This document shows, piece by piece, positions 26,997 to 36,176 of a stretch of DNA of 64,000 nucleotides; position 1 is the first letter of the stretch; each line of letters starts with the position of its first letter. Below the pieces are notes generated by a model that did not search any database, was not told where the DNA came from, and worked only from the letters and a program-made list of their open reading frames with translations. The stretch comes from Pseudomonadota bacterium (GTDB lineage Bacteria > Pseudomonadota > Alphaproteobacteria > Rhodobacterales > Rhodobacteraceae), in NCBI GenBank assembly GCA_963205235.1, contig CAUJIP010000012.1, positions 1 to 64,000 of the forward strand, given 5' to 3'. The position numbers were made by a program, and so were the translations under genes.

Positions 26997-28640
26997 ATGA
27001 CCACAAGCCCGATCCTTGCCAATCTTCAGACCCTGACCAAGGCCGCCCTGCCCGAGGTCGAAGCGCTTTTCACTCAGGCGCGCGATGGGCTGAAGGCCGG
27101 GGTCTCCACCGGCGGCAAAGTGTCGAACCAGGCGCTTGAGGCGCGGCAGTTCCAGGCCCACGCGCTGTCATGGCTGGCCACCTATGTCGAGGCACTGCGT
27201 CAGTTGCAGGCCTGGGCCGGGCGGCTGACCGAGGCTGGGCATCTTGGCGAGATGGAAACCCTGATCCTGCAGATCGGGTACGGCGAATACCTGAACCAGA
27301 TCGCCGGTGGCATCCCGATGAGCCAGGGCGAAATCGCCCGTCTGTCGGACCTTGGGCTGACCTGGACTCCGGGACAGGCCGCCGCGCGGTTGATGGCCAA
27401 TGGCAACACGCCAGATGCCCGAACCGCCCTTGTGACGCTGATGCAGGCCAACCACGGCCGCGCGACCTTTGGCGCGACGGGCCTTGATGAAGAACTGGAA
27501 ATGATCCGCGATCAATTCCGCCGCTATGCCGACGAAAAGGTCATCCCCTTCGCCCACGACTGGCACCTGAAGGACGAACTGATCCCGATGGAGATCATCA
27601 CGGATCTTGCCGGGATGGGCGTCTTTGGCCTGACGATCCCCGAAGAATTCGGCGGGTTTGGTCTTTCCAAAGCGTCGATGGTCGTCGTGTCGGAAGAACT
27701 GTCGCGCGGCTATATCGGTGTGGGTTCCCTTGGCACGCGCAGCGAAATCGCCGCCGAGTTGATCCTGTGTGGTGGTACACCCGAACAAAAGGCCAAGTGG
27801 CTGCCGGGTCTGGCCAGCGGGGAAATCCTGCCAACCGCCGTCTTCACCGAACCGAACACCGGGTCCGACCTTGGGTCCTTGCGCACCCGCGCCCGGAAAG
27901 AGGGCGACGATTGGGTGATCACCGGCAACAAGACCTGGATCACCCATGCCGCCCGCACCCATGTGATGACGGTCCTTGCGCGGTCCGTCGAAGGCACCAC
28001 CGACTATCGCGGGCTTGGCCTCTTCCTTGCGGAAAAGACCCCCGGCACCGATGAAACCCCCTTTGTCGACCCCGGCCTGTCGGGCGGCGAGATCGAGGTT
28101 CTCGGCTATCGCGGCATGAAGGAATACACCGTCAACTTCGATGATTTCCGGGTAAAGGGCGAAAACCTTCTGGGCGGGGTCGAAGGTCAGGGCTTCAAGC
28201 AACTGATGCAGACCTTCGAATCCGCCCGCATCCAGACCGGGGCCCGCGCCATTGGCGTCGCGCAATCGGCGCTGGAAACCGGGATGCAATACGCGCAGGA
28301 CCGCCAGCAATTCGGCAAGCCGCTGATCAGCTTTCCGCGCATTTCGGGCAAGCTTGCCATGATGGCGGTCGAAATCATGATTGCCCGGCAACTGACCTAT
28401 TTCAGCGCCTGGCAAAAGGACCACGGCCACCGCTGCGATCTTGAGGCCGGGATGGCCAAGTTGCTTGGCGCCCGTGTCGCATGGGCATCGGCTGACAACG
28501 CCCTGCAAATCCACGGCGGCAACGGCTTTGCGCTGGAATACCGGATCAGCCGCATTCTGTGCGATGCACGCATCCTGAACATCTTCGAAGGGGCTGCCGA
28601 AATTCAGGCGCAGGTCATCGCGCGGCGTCTGCTGGACTGA
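26997..28640 (+). CDS. mcd: (2S)-methylsuccinyl-CoA dehydrogenase
   Basis: A 547-residue flavoprotein acyl-CoA dehydrogenase with the long N-terminal extension (about 1-150) that sets Mcd apart from ordinary family members of about 380 residues. It oxidises (2S)-methylsuccinyl-CoA to mesaconyl-CoA in the ethylmalonyl-CoA pathway. Motifs are FTEPNTGSDLGSL (flavin/substrate loop), ITGNKTWITHA, RQQFGKPL and QIHGGNGFALEY near the C-terminus. An alternative ATG at 26973 has a slightly better ribosome site (AGGA), so the start could be 24 bp earlier. It links to the bhc cluster, because this pathway makes glyoxylate. Confidence 0.88.
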   Translation: MTTSPILANLQTLTKAALPEVEALFTQARDGLKAGVSTGGKVSNQALEARQFQAHALSWLATYVEALRQLQAWAGRLTEAGHLGEMETLILQIGYGEYLNQIAGGIPMSQGEIARLSDLGLTWTPGQAAARLMANGNTPDARTALVTLMQANHGRATFGATGLDEELEMIRDQFRRYADEKVIPFAHDWHLKDELIPMEIITDLAGMGVFGLTIPEEFGGFGLSKASMVVVSEELSRGYIGVGSLGTRSEIAAELILCGGTPEQKAKWLPGLASGEILPTAVFTEPNTGSDLGSLRTRARKEGDDWVITGNKTWITHAARTHVMTVLARSVEGTTDYRGLGLFLAEKTPGTDETPFVDPGLSGGEIEVLGYRGMKEYTVNFDDFRVKGENLLGGVEGQGFKQLMQTFESARIQTGARAIGVAQSALETGMQYAQDRQQFGKPLISFPRISGKLAMMAVEIMIARQLTYFSAWQKDHGHRCDLEAGMAKLLGARVAWASADNALQIHGGNGFALEYRISRILCDARILNIFEGAAEIQAQVIARRLLD

Positions 28641-29214
28641 CCCGCCGCGCCTTTGGCACCAAAGCTTCAACCAACGGACGGCCCAGCCTTTCCTCGGCCA
28701 GCAACACAACCTGAGCCGCTGCGCGGGCGTCCTCGCCCGCATCGTGATGCTGGAACTCCAACGCCAATTGCTTCTTCAGATGCGCCAGCCCATGCCCGCC
28801 CTGCCCCAGCCACTCGGGCCAGGCCTTGCGGGCGATGGTCACCGAATTGACCCAGGCAAAGGGCGGCGCGTCCAACCCATAGTGCCCCGCAGCCGCGTTC
28901 ACCGCGCGCTGGTCAAAGGTGGAATGCTGCACGACCGGCTGCGCGGCCATCAGCGGGAACAACGCCAGCAGCACCTCGGCGAAATCAGGGGCATCCTCGG
29001 TCATCGAGGCACTGATCCCATGCAATTGCGTGTTGAACGGTGAATAGGCGCAGCGCGGGTTGACCAGCAGGCTGAAGGTGTCGATCCGCCCGAAATGATC
29101 GACACAGGCCAGCCCCACCTGACAGATCGACTGCGCCGCACTTGACGCCGTTTCGACATCAAAAGCGACAAAGCGATACTGGCCAACGCTGTCAGCCACC
29201 ACCTTCGGCAGCAC
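28615..29214 (-). CDS. DnaQ-like 3'-5' exonuclease domain protein
   Basis: A 199-residue DEDD exonuclease: ExoI motif FVAFDVETAS (residues 14-23), ExoII in QHSTFDQRAVN (near 96-106), ExoIII region HHDAGEDARAAA (near 155-166). It resembles the stand-alone epsilon-like exonucleases and probably trims DNA or RNA ends; the partner is unknown. The start appears to be GTG at 29214, three bases after the stop of the MFS gene upstream. Its last 26 bp overlap the convergent end of mcd. Confidence 0.8.
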   Translation of the reverse strand: MLPKVVADSVGQYRFVAFDVETASSAAQSICQVGLACVDHFGRIDTFSLLVNPRCAYSPFNTQLHGISASMTEDAPDFAEVLLALFPLMAAQPVVQHSTFDQRAVNAAAGHYGLDAPPFAWVNSVTIARKAWPEWLGQGGHGLAHLKKQLALEFQHHDAGEDARAAAQVVLLAEERLGRPLVEALVPKARRVSPADAAR

Positions 29215-29217
29215 CTC

Positions 29218-30435
29218 TCAGGCCCCGCCCCGCGACGGGCGCAGAACGCCCAGCCTTGGGTGCAGCTTGCCCGCCACCGCCCAGGACGCCACCAGCCCGA
29301 TCCCTGCGGCGACAAATATCCCCGGCAGGGGGGCGATGAACAGGACCAGCCAGGCCGCCCCCGGCGTCAGGATGCCTGAGACATCGCGGAAACTGGAATA
29401 GACCGCCGACATTTCGGTCCGTTCGCTTGGCTTCACCGACATCAGGAACGGCAAGCCGCCCACCACGTCCAGCGTCACCAGAAAGACCGACGCTGCCATG
29501 GTGAAAGCAACCGTCGCCCAGGGCAGAAATGCGCTTAGTCCCGCCGTCAGAAACAACGCTCCGCAAGCGCCAAAGGCAAAGCGCACCGACCGCCTTACCG
29601 ACAGCCTGCGTCCCAGCCGGTTCAGCGCGGGGGCAGCGAACAGAAGGGCATTGGTTATCGAAAGGGCAATGCCGCCGACCTTGTCGCCCAGTCCCGCCTC
29701 GATGCAGAAGATCGGCAGATAGACGACATAGACCCACCAGCCGCAGCTTCGCATCACAGCGAACATCCAGCCGGCAATCAGTCGCGGCTGGCGGAAGAAC
29801 CTGCCCAGATAGCCCAGCGGGTTAACCGCAGGCCGCTTGGCCCGCTGGATCTGCTTGCCGTTACCCAGCCGCAGAACCCAGAACACCGCAAGCAGAAGAC
29901 CGGCAAAGACCCCCGCAAGGATAAACGGAGCCGGCTCCCACTGGTCGTGCAGCCAGACTCCGGTCAGCGGGCCAACGGCCCAGGGGGCAGCAGCATAGAC
30001 CATCTGGGTCGACTGACTGCGCCCCAGATTGGCCCGGTCGACATAGTCCAGCACATAGGCGTTGAAGCAGACAAAGGTCGTCGCCGTTGCCATCGCATTG
30101 AAGATGATCGCCAGCGGCACCGACCAGGTCGTTCCGATGATCGCCAGGGCCATGCCGCACATGTACAGCACGCAACCGGTCGTATAGGCCCATCGCCGCG
30201 GGATGAACCGGGTGGCCCAGGGCACCATAAGGCCCCAGATGAGCGCGACGATCCCCGCGATGAAATAGACCAGCGAGGTCGTCTGGGCATCCTTCAGCGC
30301 CGCATAGACCGCCAATGGCATGGCCGATATCAGCGTGCCGCGCACCGCAGCCTCCAACCCGGCCAGCAGGGCGAAATGCTCGATGCGAGGGGTGGGGCTA
30401 TGCTTCAGCGCCAGGGGTAGGTAACGGGTAACCAT
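29218..30435 (-). CDS. MFS transporter
   Basis: A 405-residue major facilitator with about twelve membrane segments and a basic central loop (near 205-225: KQIQRAKRPAV). It lacks strong drug-efflux or sugar motifs, so its substrate cannot be read from the sequence. It is three bases upstream of the exonuclease gene, and the two are probably co-transcribed. Confidence 0.82.
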   Translation of the reverse strand: MVTRYLPLALKHSPTPRIEHFALLAGLEAAVRGTLISAMPLAVYAALKDAQTTSLVYFIAGIVALIWGLMVPWATRFIPRRWAYTTGCVLYMCGMALAIIGTTWSVPLAIIFNAMATATTFVCFNAYVLDYVDRANLGRSQSTQMVYAAAPWAVGPLTGVWLHDQWEPAPFILAGVFAGLLLAVFWVLRLGNGKQIQRAKRPAVNPLGYLGRFFRQPRLIAGWMFAVMRSCGWWVYVVYLPIFCIEAGLGDKVGGIALSITNALLFAAPALNRLGRRLSVRRSVRFAFGACGALFLTAGLSAFLPWATVAFTMAASVFLVTLDVVGGLPFLMSVKPSERTEMSAVYSSFRDVSGILTPGAAWLVLFIAPLPGIFVAAGIGLVASWAVAGKLHPRLGVLRPSRGGA

Positions 30436-30497
30436 GCGGCGACTTTGGACCGGCCGCCCTGCGATCCGCTGTCACATAGGCGACATGTTCGGTCGTT

Positions 30498-31217
30498 TCA
30501 GGCCGGACGCGACAGAAGGTCAACCAGCCGGGCCCGGGCCTCGGGCAAGGGCCGCTCATGCAGCACCGGGCGCAAGCCCCGATCCAGGAAGAACCCGGTC
30601 AGTCGCAGCCCCTCGACCACCCGCTCCAGATCAAGCGGTGCGGCCATGGTCATCCCTTCGGGCAAAGGCAGCAACCGGTCAGCCCAGTCCCCTGCCCCCG
30701 CAGCGGTGACCGCGCGGCCAGTCTTGGGGCTGACGAAAGCCAACCCCTCGGTCGCCCCGGTCACCGCGCAGGACGACAGGTCAAGGCCGAAGCCCAGTTC
30801 CTCCAGAAGCACCAGTTCCCAGCGCAGATAGGCCGAAGTCCAGCCCTCGGCCCCCAACCTGTCCATCAGGCCAATCGTCGCCGACCACAGTACCGGATGC
30901 GGTTCTCGTTCCGGCAGGGCGATGCGCAACAACGCGCAGATCGACATCAGCCCCGCCAGCGCCAGCCGGTCCGCCAACAGATGCGCCCGGCTTCGCGTGG
31001 GTTCGACCGTAAAAGTCCCGATGTGATCATCCAGCCGCGCCCGCCATTCCAGCTGCAACCCGGTTCCCGGCTGCAAGGTCGCCGCCATCTTGCGCGAGGC
31101 CCCGCCCCGCACCACGCCTGCATGACGCCCATGCAAGACCGTCAGCACCTCGATGATCGCGGCACTTTCGCCATGCGGACGCATGGACAGCAGCACCCCT
31201 TCGTCGCGCCAATCCAT
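30498..31217 (-). CDS. recO: DNA repair protein RecO
   Basis: A 239-residue RecO with the N-terminal OB fold (WRDEGVLLSMRPHGESAAIIEVLT), the KMAATLQPG segment near 45 and a helical C-terminal half ending in ARARLVDLL. It binds single-stranded DNA and SSB and loads RecA with RecR in gap repair. The CxxC zinc pair of some RecO proteins is not evident. It is the last gene of the leftward housekeeping series; 36 bp separate it from the DUF1491 gene. Confidence 0.92.
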   Translation of the reverse strand: MDWRDEGVLLSMRPHGESAAIIEVLTVLHGRHAGVVRGGASRKMAATLQPGTGLQLEWRARLDDHIGTFTVEPTRSRAHLLADRLALAGLMSICALLRIALPEREPHPVLWSATIGLMDRLGAEGWTSAYLRWELVLLEELGFGLDLSSCAVTGATEGLAFVSPKTGRAVTAAGAGDWADRLLPLPEGMTMAAPLDLERVVEGLRLTGFFLDRGLRPVLHERPLPEARARLVDLLSRPA

Positions 31218-31253
31218 GCCCGGACTATCCCCCGCGTGCCACCAGCGCGCAAC

Positions 31254-31589
31254 CTATTCCGACAGCCCGTCCTGCTCCAGCAGCGTGCGCCCCTGCCTGT
31301 CCTCAAGCTCGATCAGCCAAAGGTCCGGGTCCCGCCCCCTGGCCCGCGAAAGCTGGGCATCCACCTCAGCCTCGGGCCCCTCGGCAAACACGATCCAGGC
31401 CCGCGCCCCGGTCATCAGATCTGATCGCCGCTCATAAGCCCGCGCCGTCCCGTCCAGCAGCGCCACCTTCACCACGACAGCGCCCGCCTCGGCATCGCCC
31501 TTCGCCGTGACATAGGCCGGAATATCCGCCAGCCGCAGCCGGGTCAGATAGGCCGACACCCAGACCCCGGCAGCCAGTCGCGGACTCAT
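31254..31589 (-). CDS. DUF1491 family protein
   Basis: A 111-residue cytoplasmic protein typical of alphaproteobacteria. It carries the family landmarks VWVSAYLTRLRLADIPAYV, KGDAEAGAVVVKV and RDPDLWLIELEDRQGR. Function is unknown. The start at 31589 (MSPRLA) follows GAGGAAA and fits family length better than the ATG 18 bp earlier. Its usual place is beside recO and era, as here. Confidence 0.82.
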   Translation of the reverse strand: MSPRLAAGVWVSAYLTRLRLADIPAYVTAKGDAEAGAVVVKVALLDGTARAYERRSDLMTGARAWIVFAEGPEAEVDAQLSRARGRDPDLWLIELEDRQGRTLLEQDGLSE

Positions 31590-31612
31590 GCCATTTCCTC
31601 TTGGCAAAAATA

Positions 31613-31670
31613 CTCCCGCCGGAGGCGAAATTCCTTCAAAGGAATTTGCAAAAGTTTTCGAAAACTTTTG
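31613..31670. repeat. Triple hairpin element downstream of era
   Basis: Three stacked dyads lie between era and the DUF1491 gene: CTCC-CGCC-GGAG (31613-31624), AAATTCCTT-CA-AAGGAATTT (31628-31647) and a 22-bp perfect palindrome built on CAAAAGTTTTC (31649-31670). The middle stem recurs at 1839-1860. It may end or process the transcript after era while letting some continue into recO. Confidence 0.6.
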
Positions 31671-31676
31671 CGCGCT

Positions 31677-32606
31677 TCAGGCATCGCCGTCCTTGAAATC
31701 CAGGCCCATCTCGGAATAGCGCTCGGGTTCGTCCAGCCAGTTCGGCCTGACCTTCACCTGCAGGAACAGATGCACGGTCCGGCCCAGAAACTCGCTGATA
31801 TCCGCCCGCGCTGCCTGCCCGATGCTCTTTATCGTCTCGCCCTTGTTGCCAAGGACAATGCCCTTGTGCCCGTCCCGCGCGACATAGACGATCTGGTCGA
31901 TCCGGGTGGTGCCGTCGGGTTTGTCTTCCCACTTCTCGGTCTCGACCGTCAGCTGGTAAGGCAGTTCCTCATGCAAACGCAGGGTCAGCTTTTCGCGCGT
32001 CATTTCCGCCGCGATCATCCGCATCGGCAGGTCGGCGATCTGGTCTTCGGGATAGAACCACGGGCCTTCCGGCACTTCCGCCGCCAGCCATTCGCGCAGA
32101 TCGGCCACGCCATAGCCCTTTTCGGCGCTGATCATGAAGGTCTTGGCGAATGGAAACGCCGTGTTCATCTCTTCGGCCAGCGCCAGCAGGGTTTCCGCCT
32201 TGACCCGGTCGATCTTGTTGATCGCCAGCGCCACCGGCTTGCCCTTCGGCATCTCGTCGGCCATCCGCTCGATGATCATCTTGGCGCCTTCAGTCAGCCC
32301 GCGATGCGCCTCGATCAACAGCACGATCACATCGGCATCAGATGCCCCGCCCCAGGCCGCCTTGACCATCGACCGGTCCAACCGCCGCCGGGGCCGGAAA
32401 ATGCCGGGAGTGTCGACGAACACGATCTGTGCCTGACCCTCCATGCAAACCCCGCGAATCCGGGTGCGGGTGGTCTGAACCTTGTGGGTGACGATGCTGA
32501 CCTTCGCCCCGACCATCCGGTTCAAAAGCGTGGATTTGCCCGCGTTGGGCTCTCCGATCAGGGCAACGAAGCCCGCGCGTGTCTGGTTTGTCTGAGTAGC
32601 ACTCAT
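31677..32606 (-). CDS. era: GTPase Era
   Basis: A 309-residue GTPase with G1 GEPNAGKST (residues 18-26), G3 DTPGIF, G4 NKID and the C-terminal KH RNA-binding domain (about 225-300, including GNKGETIKSIGQAAR). It binds the 3' end of 16S rRNA and assists 30S maturation. Its ATG overlaps the GIY-YIG gene stop in an ATGA junction, so its translation is coupled to that inserted gene rather than directly to rnc. Confidence 0.95.
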   Translation of the reverse strand: MSATQTNQTRAGFVALIGEPNAGKSTLLNRMVGAKVSIVTHKVQTTRTRIRGVCMEGQAQIVFVDTPGIFRPRRRLDRSMVKAAWGGASDADVIVLLIEAHRGLTEGAKMIIERMADEMPKGKPVALAINKIDRVKAETLLALAEEMNTAFPFAKTFMISAEKGYGVADLREWLAAEVPEGPWFYPEDQIADLPMRMIAAEMTREKLTLRLHEELPYQLTVETEKWEDKPDGTTRIDQIVYVARDGHKGIVLGNKGETIKSIGQAARADISEFLGRTVHLFLQVKVRPNWLDEPERYSEMGLDFKDGDA

Positions 32607-32971
32607 GTGCCGGGACCTTTCCGTGTGCCGTTCAGGGTCGGAGCGAGCGTGCTAATCCAATGGCGTTCGCGCAGCAACAGCTCTTCACCCTTCGGGCAGC
32701 ATTGAAGTACGCGCCACTCGCTAACAATGCCCTTGGCCTTTGCTGCGGCCAAGTGCCGGTGGACGGCCCTGAACCCGTTCGGGTATCCCTTTCGGTAAGG
32801 CTGTCCGGTTTCGATCTTCCGTACATTGTTCAAATATTCATTCAACCTGCTGCGCAGTCGCGAAGCCTTGCCAACATAAGACTGCCCGTCGATCTTCCAA
32901 AGATAAATGCCTGCACCATCAAGGTCCGTATCTTCTTCGAACTTTCGCCGGATGAAGTCGTCGTCAGCCAT
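32603..32971 (-). CDS. GIY-YIG nuclease-fold protein inserted between rnc and era
   Basis: A 122-residue protein with a single GIY-YIG domain: GIYLWKID (residues 21-28), [16 protein letters not shown] with the conserved Arg (near 31-46), and a Glu in the [12 protein letters not shown] helix (near 100) as likely metal ligand. It overlaps rnc by 8 bp and era by 4 bp, so it sits neatly in the operon. Its base composition, especially 32821-32971, is visibly lower in GC than the genes on either side, which suggests later acquisition. The role is unknown; it could be a homing-type, repair or restriction nuclease. Confidence 0.78.
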   Translation of the reverse strand: MADDDFIRRKFEEDTDLDGAGIYLWKIDGQSYVGKASRLRSRLNEYLNNVRKIETGQPYRKGYPNGFRAVHRHLAAAKAKGIVSEWRVLQCCPKGEELLLRERHWISTLAPTLNGTRKGPGT

Positions 32972-33653
32972 TGCTCGCCTCCAGCCGCTCCAGCAGCGAC
33001 CGCGCCGCCGCCTGTTCCGCCACTCGCTTGGAGCTTGCCGTCGCCTCGGCATTCTCGCCGCTGGCCAGTGTCACCCGCAGCGTGAAGACCGGGGCGTGAT
33101 CCGGACCAGAGCGCGCGGTTTCGACATAGGCGGGCGGCGGCATCCCCCGCGCCTGCGCCCATTCCTGCAAGCTGGTCTTGGCGTCCCGCGCATCGGGTTC
33201 GACCCCGGCGATCCGGTGCCCCCAAAGCCGCAGGATCAGCTTTCGCGCCACTTCAAAACCCGCATCGACATAGACGGCGGCAATCACCGCCTCCATCGCA
33301 TCGCCCAGCAAGGCCTCTTTCCGGCGGCCCCCGGTCAGCATCTCGCTGCGGCCCAGCTTCAGGATATCGCCCAACCCGATTTCCCGCGCGACATCAGCGC
33401 AGGTTTCCTTGCGGACAAGGGCGTTGAACCGGGGGGCCAGTTGCCCCTCGCGCGCCTGGGCGTCAGCGGCCAGCAGCGCCTCGGCCATCACCAGCCCCAG
33501 CACCCGGTCGCCCAGAAACTCCAGCCGCTGGTTGTCGGGCCGGGTCGCAGTGCCGATCGACGCATGCGTAATCGCCCGCAACAACAGTTCCGGCATCCCG
33601 AAATGGTGCCCCAGTCGGCCCTCAAAGGCCTTCAGCTCGGCGGAAAGCCTCAC
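32964..33653 (-). CDS. rnc: Ribonuclease III
   Basis: A 229-residue double-strand-specific RNase. The catalytic domain holds the signature [12 protein letters not shown] (near 41-52) and [15 protein letters not shown] (near 112). A dsRNA-binding domain follows (about 155-225, [16 protein letters not shown]). The GTG at 33653 was chosen because it overlaps the lepB stop as GTGA; the longer frame starts inside lepB. It matures rRNA and regulates mRNAs. Confidence 0.95.
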   Translation of the reverse strand: MRLSAELKAFEGRLGHHFGMPELLLRAITHASIGTATRPDNQRLEFLGDRVLGLVMAEALLAADAQAREGQLAPRFNALVRKETCADVAREIGLGDILKLGRSEMLTGGRRKEALLGDAMEAVIAAVYVDAGFEVARKLILRLWGHRIAGVEPDARDAKTSLQEWAQARGMPPPAYVETARSGPDHAPVFTLRVTLASGENAEATASSKRVAEQAAARSLLERLEASNG

Positions 33654-34456
33654 TCGATCGCCTTGAAGAACCGATCCGACCGCCAAGTCCAGAAGTAGAA
33701 CAGGCGCGACCCGGCTGCCGAGAAGATGATCCGGTCGGCACGGCCGATCAGGTATTCCTCGGGCAGATAGTCGACACCATTGGCAGACAGGGCAAACCGG
33801 CTGTCCGTGCTGTTGTCGCGGTTGTCGCCCATCACGAAATAGCTGCCCTCGGGCACGGTATAGACGTCGGTGTTGTCTGGCATGCCCGTGCTGTTGGTGA
33901 TGTTCAGAACGTCATGCTGGCGGCCTTCCGGCAGCGTTTCGACATAGCGGCTTTTCTTGCAGATGCCACCGTCGCCAACCCCGCCGTTTTCGCAGCGCGG
34001 ACGGCTGCCCATCGGGCCTTGCGCCTCCATCACCTCCTCGAAGACCCCGGCAGGCTCTTGCGGGGCTGCGACGCCGTTGATGTAAAGCACGCCGTCCTTC
34101 ATCTGGATCTTGTCGCCCGGCAGGCCGATCAGCCGTTTGATATAGTCAACCCCGGCGGTCGGATGCCGGAACACCACCACATCGCCACGCTCGGGTGTGC
34201 CTGCCAGAACCCGGCCCGAGATCGGGCACAGGCTGATCGTCGTGAAGGGGATCTCGCAGGAATAGCGCGAATAGCCGTAGGCCATCTTGTTCACGAACAG
34301 GAAGTCGCCGATCAACAGCGTGTCCTTCATCGATTCCGACGGGATCCAGAACGGCTGGAACAGGATCGACCGGAACCCGATCGCGATGACGAAGGCCCAG
34401 AATACCGTCTTGATCGTCTCGACGATCCCGCCTTCGCTTTTGCCAGTCGCTGCCAT
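33650..34456 (-). CDS. lepB: Signal peptidase I
   Basis: A 268-residue membrane serine-lysine peptidase. One N-terminal membrane segment (near 20-38, [16 protein letters not shown]) precedes the catalytic Ser in [10 protein letters not shown] and the catalytic Lys in [11 protein letters not shown]. The [12 protein letters not shown] box is present. It removes signal peptides from exported proteins on the periplasmic face. The start at 34456 ([10 protein letters not shown]) is preferred over the longer frame. Confidence 0.95.
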   Translation of the reverse strand: MAATGKSEGGIVETIKTVFWAFVIAIGFRSILFQPFWIPSESMKDTLLIGDFLFVNKMAYGYSRYSCEIPFTTISLCPISGRVLAGTPERGDVVVFRHPTAGVDYIKRLIGLPGDKIQMKDGVLYINGVAAPQEPAGVFEEVMEAQGPMGSRPRCENGGVGDGGICKKSRYVETLPEGRQHDVLNITNSTGMPDNTDVYTVPEGSYFVMGDNRDNSTDSRFALSANGVDYLPEEYLIGRADRIIFSAAGSRLFYFWTWRSDRFFKAIE

Positions 34457-34508
34457 TTTTTCCTGCCTTACACGGTTTCGCGCTTCTTGCGCGCGGGATT
34501 TGGTCAAG

Positions 34509-34934
34509 TCAAGCGCGTGCCACCCCAGCGGGGACAAGCGGGCGCGCCTCGATCACCACGAAGGCCTGCGCCCAGGGGTGATCGTCGGTCAGGGTGACAT
34601 GGATCACCGCCTCATGGCCCGCAGGCGTCATCGCGCGCAACCGATCCGCCGCCCAGCCGGTGACATGCATGACGGGCTGGCCCGACCGCAGGTTCGTTAC
34701 CGCCATGTCTTTCCAGCTGATCCCCATCTGTAGACCGGTGCCCAGCGCCTTTGAACACGCCTCTTTCGCCGCCCAGCGCTTGGCATAGGTGGCCGCAACC
34801 GCGCGCTTGCGGCTTTCCGCCTTGCGCTGTTCGACAGCGGTAAAGACCCGATTCAGAAACCGATCGCCAAAGCGGGCGATGGTTGCCTCGATCCGCTCGA
34901 TATTGGCCAGGTCGGAACCGATGCCAAGGATCAT
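34509..34934 (-). CDS. acpS: Holo-[acyl-carrier-protein] synthase
   Basis: A 141-residue phosphopantetheinyl transferase: [16 protein letters not shown] at the start, metal-binding Asp8, and the [12 protein letters not shown] motif near 55-66. It transfers 4'-phosphopantetheine from CoA to apo-ACP for fatty acid synthesis. It lies between an exported protein gene (4 bp upstream) and lepB (52 bp downstream). Confidence 0.94.
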   Translation of the reverse strand: MILGIGSDLANIERIEATIARFGDRFLNRVFTAVEQRKAESRKRAVAATYAKRWAAKEACSKALGTGLQMGISWKDMAVTNLRSGQPVMHVTGWAADRLRAMTPAGHEAVIHVTLTDDHPWAQAFVVIEARPLVPAGVARA

Positions 34935-34938
34935 CCGG

Positions 34939-35382
34939 TCAGTCCAGCTTGGCCACAATGACGCCCGTCGTCGGGTTCAGGGTCACGTTCAGAACCGCAT
35001 CGACATAGGTGTCCGATTCCGAAATCCAGCGGGTCGCCGGGATGGTGAAGGCAAGCCCCGTCGCCATATCGCCAGTCGCGGTGATCCCCGCGATGTTCAG
35101 CCCGGCAAACCCGGTCCCGGTGTCGGAAGTCACCAGCGCGCATTGCCCGAACCCGGCCTCGTCATAGGGTGGGGACAGGATTACCAAATGAAAGGCACCA
35201 GCCGCAGGCTCGAACGTGTCGATCACGGCAAGACGCACTTCGCCTTCGCCAAAGACCTTGGTGTTCTCCTCCCAGGGTTCGGCCAGCATCGCAACACTGC
35301 TGCGGTAATCGTCGCAGGTGCCAATCTCCTGCGCGACGGCAGGCGAGGCAAGACAAAGGGCAAAGGCAGTCAGGCGGATCAT
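34939..35382 (-). CDS. Small exported protein of unknown function
   Basis: A 147-residue protein with a short, clear signal peptide ([18 protein letters not shown]). The mature domain is acidic and beta-rich by eye, with two Cys (near 23 and 81) that may form a disulfide. I recognise no family. Its ATG overlaps the pdxJ stop (ATGA), so it is coupled to pdxJ inside an otherwise cytoplasmic housekeeping operon. Confidence 0.75.
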   Translation of the reverse strand: MIRLTAFALCLASPAVAQEIGTCDDYRSSVAMLAEPWEENTKVFGEGEVRLAVIDTFEPAAGAFHLVILSPPYDEAGFGQCALVTSDTGTGFAGLNIAGITATGDMATGLAFTIPATRWISESDTYVDAVLNVTLNPTTGVIVAKLD

Positions 35383-36149
35383 GCGGTCTCTCCTCGCGCC
35401 AGGTCCATCCTGCGGCGCATTTCTTCGATGGCAGGGCCAAGCCCCCGGAAGATGGCTTCCCCGATCAGGAAATGCCCGATGTTCAACTCGGCCACTTCGG
35501 GGAAGGCCGCGACGGGCTCGACATTGTCATAGGTCAGCCCATGTCCGGCATGAACCTCCAACCCAAGGCTGGCGGCAAGTGCCGCGCCCTCGGCCAATGC
35601 AGCCAGTTCCCGTTCCGCCAGGGCCTGATGCCCATCGGCGTGAAGCTCGGAATAAAGCCCGGTATGCAGTTCCACCACCGCCGCCCCGATCCGGGCCGAT
35701 GCCTCGATCTGCCGGGGGTCGTGGCTGATGAACATCGAGACCCGACACCCCGCCTCGCGCAGGGGCGCGACAAAGTCGGTCAGCCGGGCCAGATCGCCCG
35801 CGACATCAAGCCCGCCCTCGGTCGTGCGTTCCTCGCGCTTTTCCGGGACAAGGCAGACGGCATGCGGCTTGTGGCGCAGCGCAATCGCCTGCATTTCCGC
35901 CGTCGCCGCGCATTCAAAGTTCAAGGGCACGCTCAGCGCCGCCATCAAGGCTTCGATATCACCGTTGCGGATATGGCGGCGATCTTCGCGCAAATGCGCA
36001 GTGATCCCGTCCGCCCCCGCCGTTTCCGCCAGAAGCGCCGCGCGCAACGGGTCGGGCCAGGCCGAGCCTCGCGCATTCCGCACGGTTGCCACATGGTCAA
36101 TGTTGACGCCAAGCCGCAGCTTTCCGTCATGACGCTTTGGATGGTTCAT
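35379..36149 (-). CDS. pdxJ: Pyridoxine 5'-phosphate synthase
   Basis: A 256-residue TIM barrel joining 3-amino-2-oxopropyl phosphate and deoxyxylulose phosphate to form PNP, the last ring-forming step of vitamin B6 synthesis. Motifs are LGVNIDHVATVRNARG at residues 13-28, ITAHLREDRRHI near 49-60, NFECAAT near 77 and EVHAGHGLTYDNV near 205. The many PLP enzymes in this window (BhcA, BhcB, BhcC, PatB) depend on this pathway, though the link is metabolic rather than regulatory. Confidence 0.95.
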   Translation of the reverse strand: MNHPKRHDGKLRLGVNIDHVATVRNARGSAWPDPLRAALLAETAGADGITAHLREDRRHIRNGDIEALMAALSVPLNFECAATAEMQAIALRHKPHAVCLVPEKREERTTEGGLDVAGDLARLTDFVAPLREAGCRVSMFISHDPRQIEASARIGAAVVELHTGLYSELHADGHQALAERELAALAEGAALAASLGLEVHAGHGLTYDNVEPVAAFPEVAELNIGHFLIGEAIFRGLGPAIEEMRRRMDLARGETA

Positions 36150-36176
36150 CGCAGCCCCCTTCCGTCCAGACCCACC

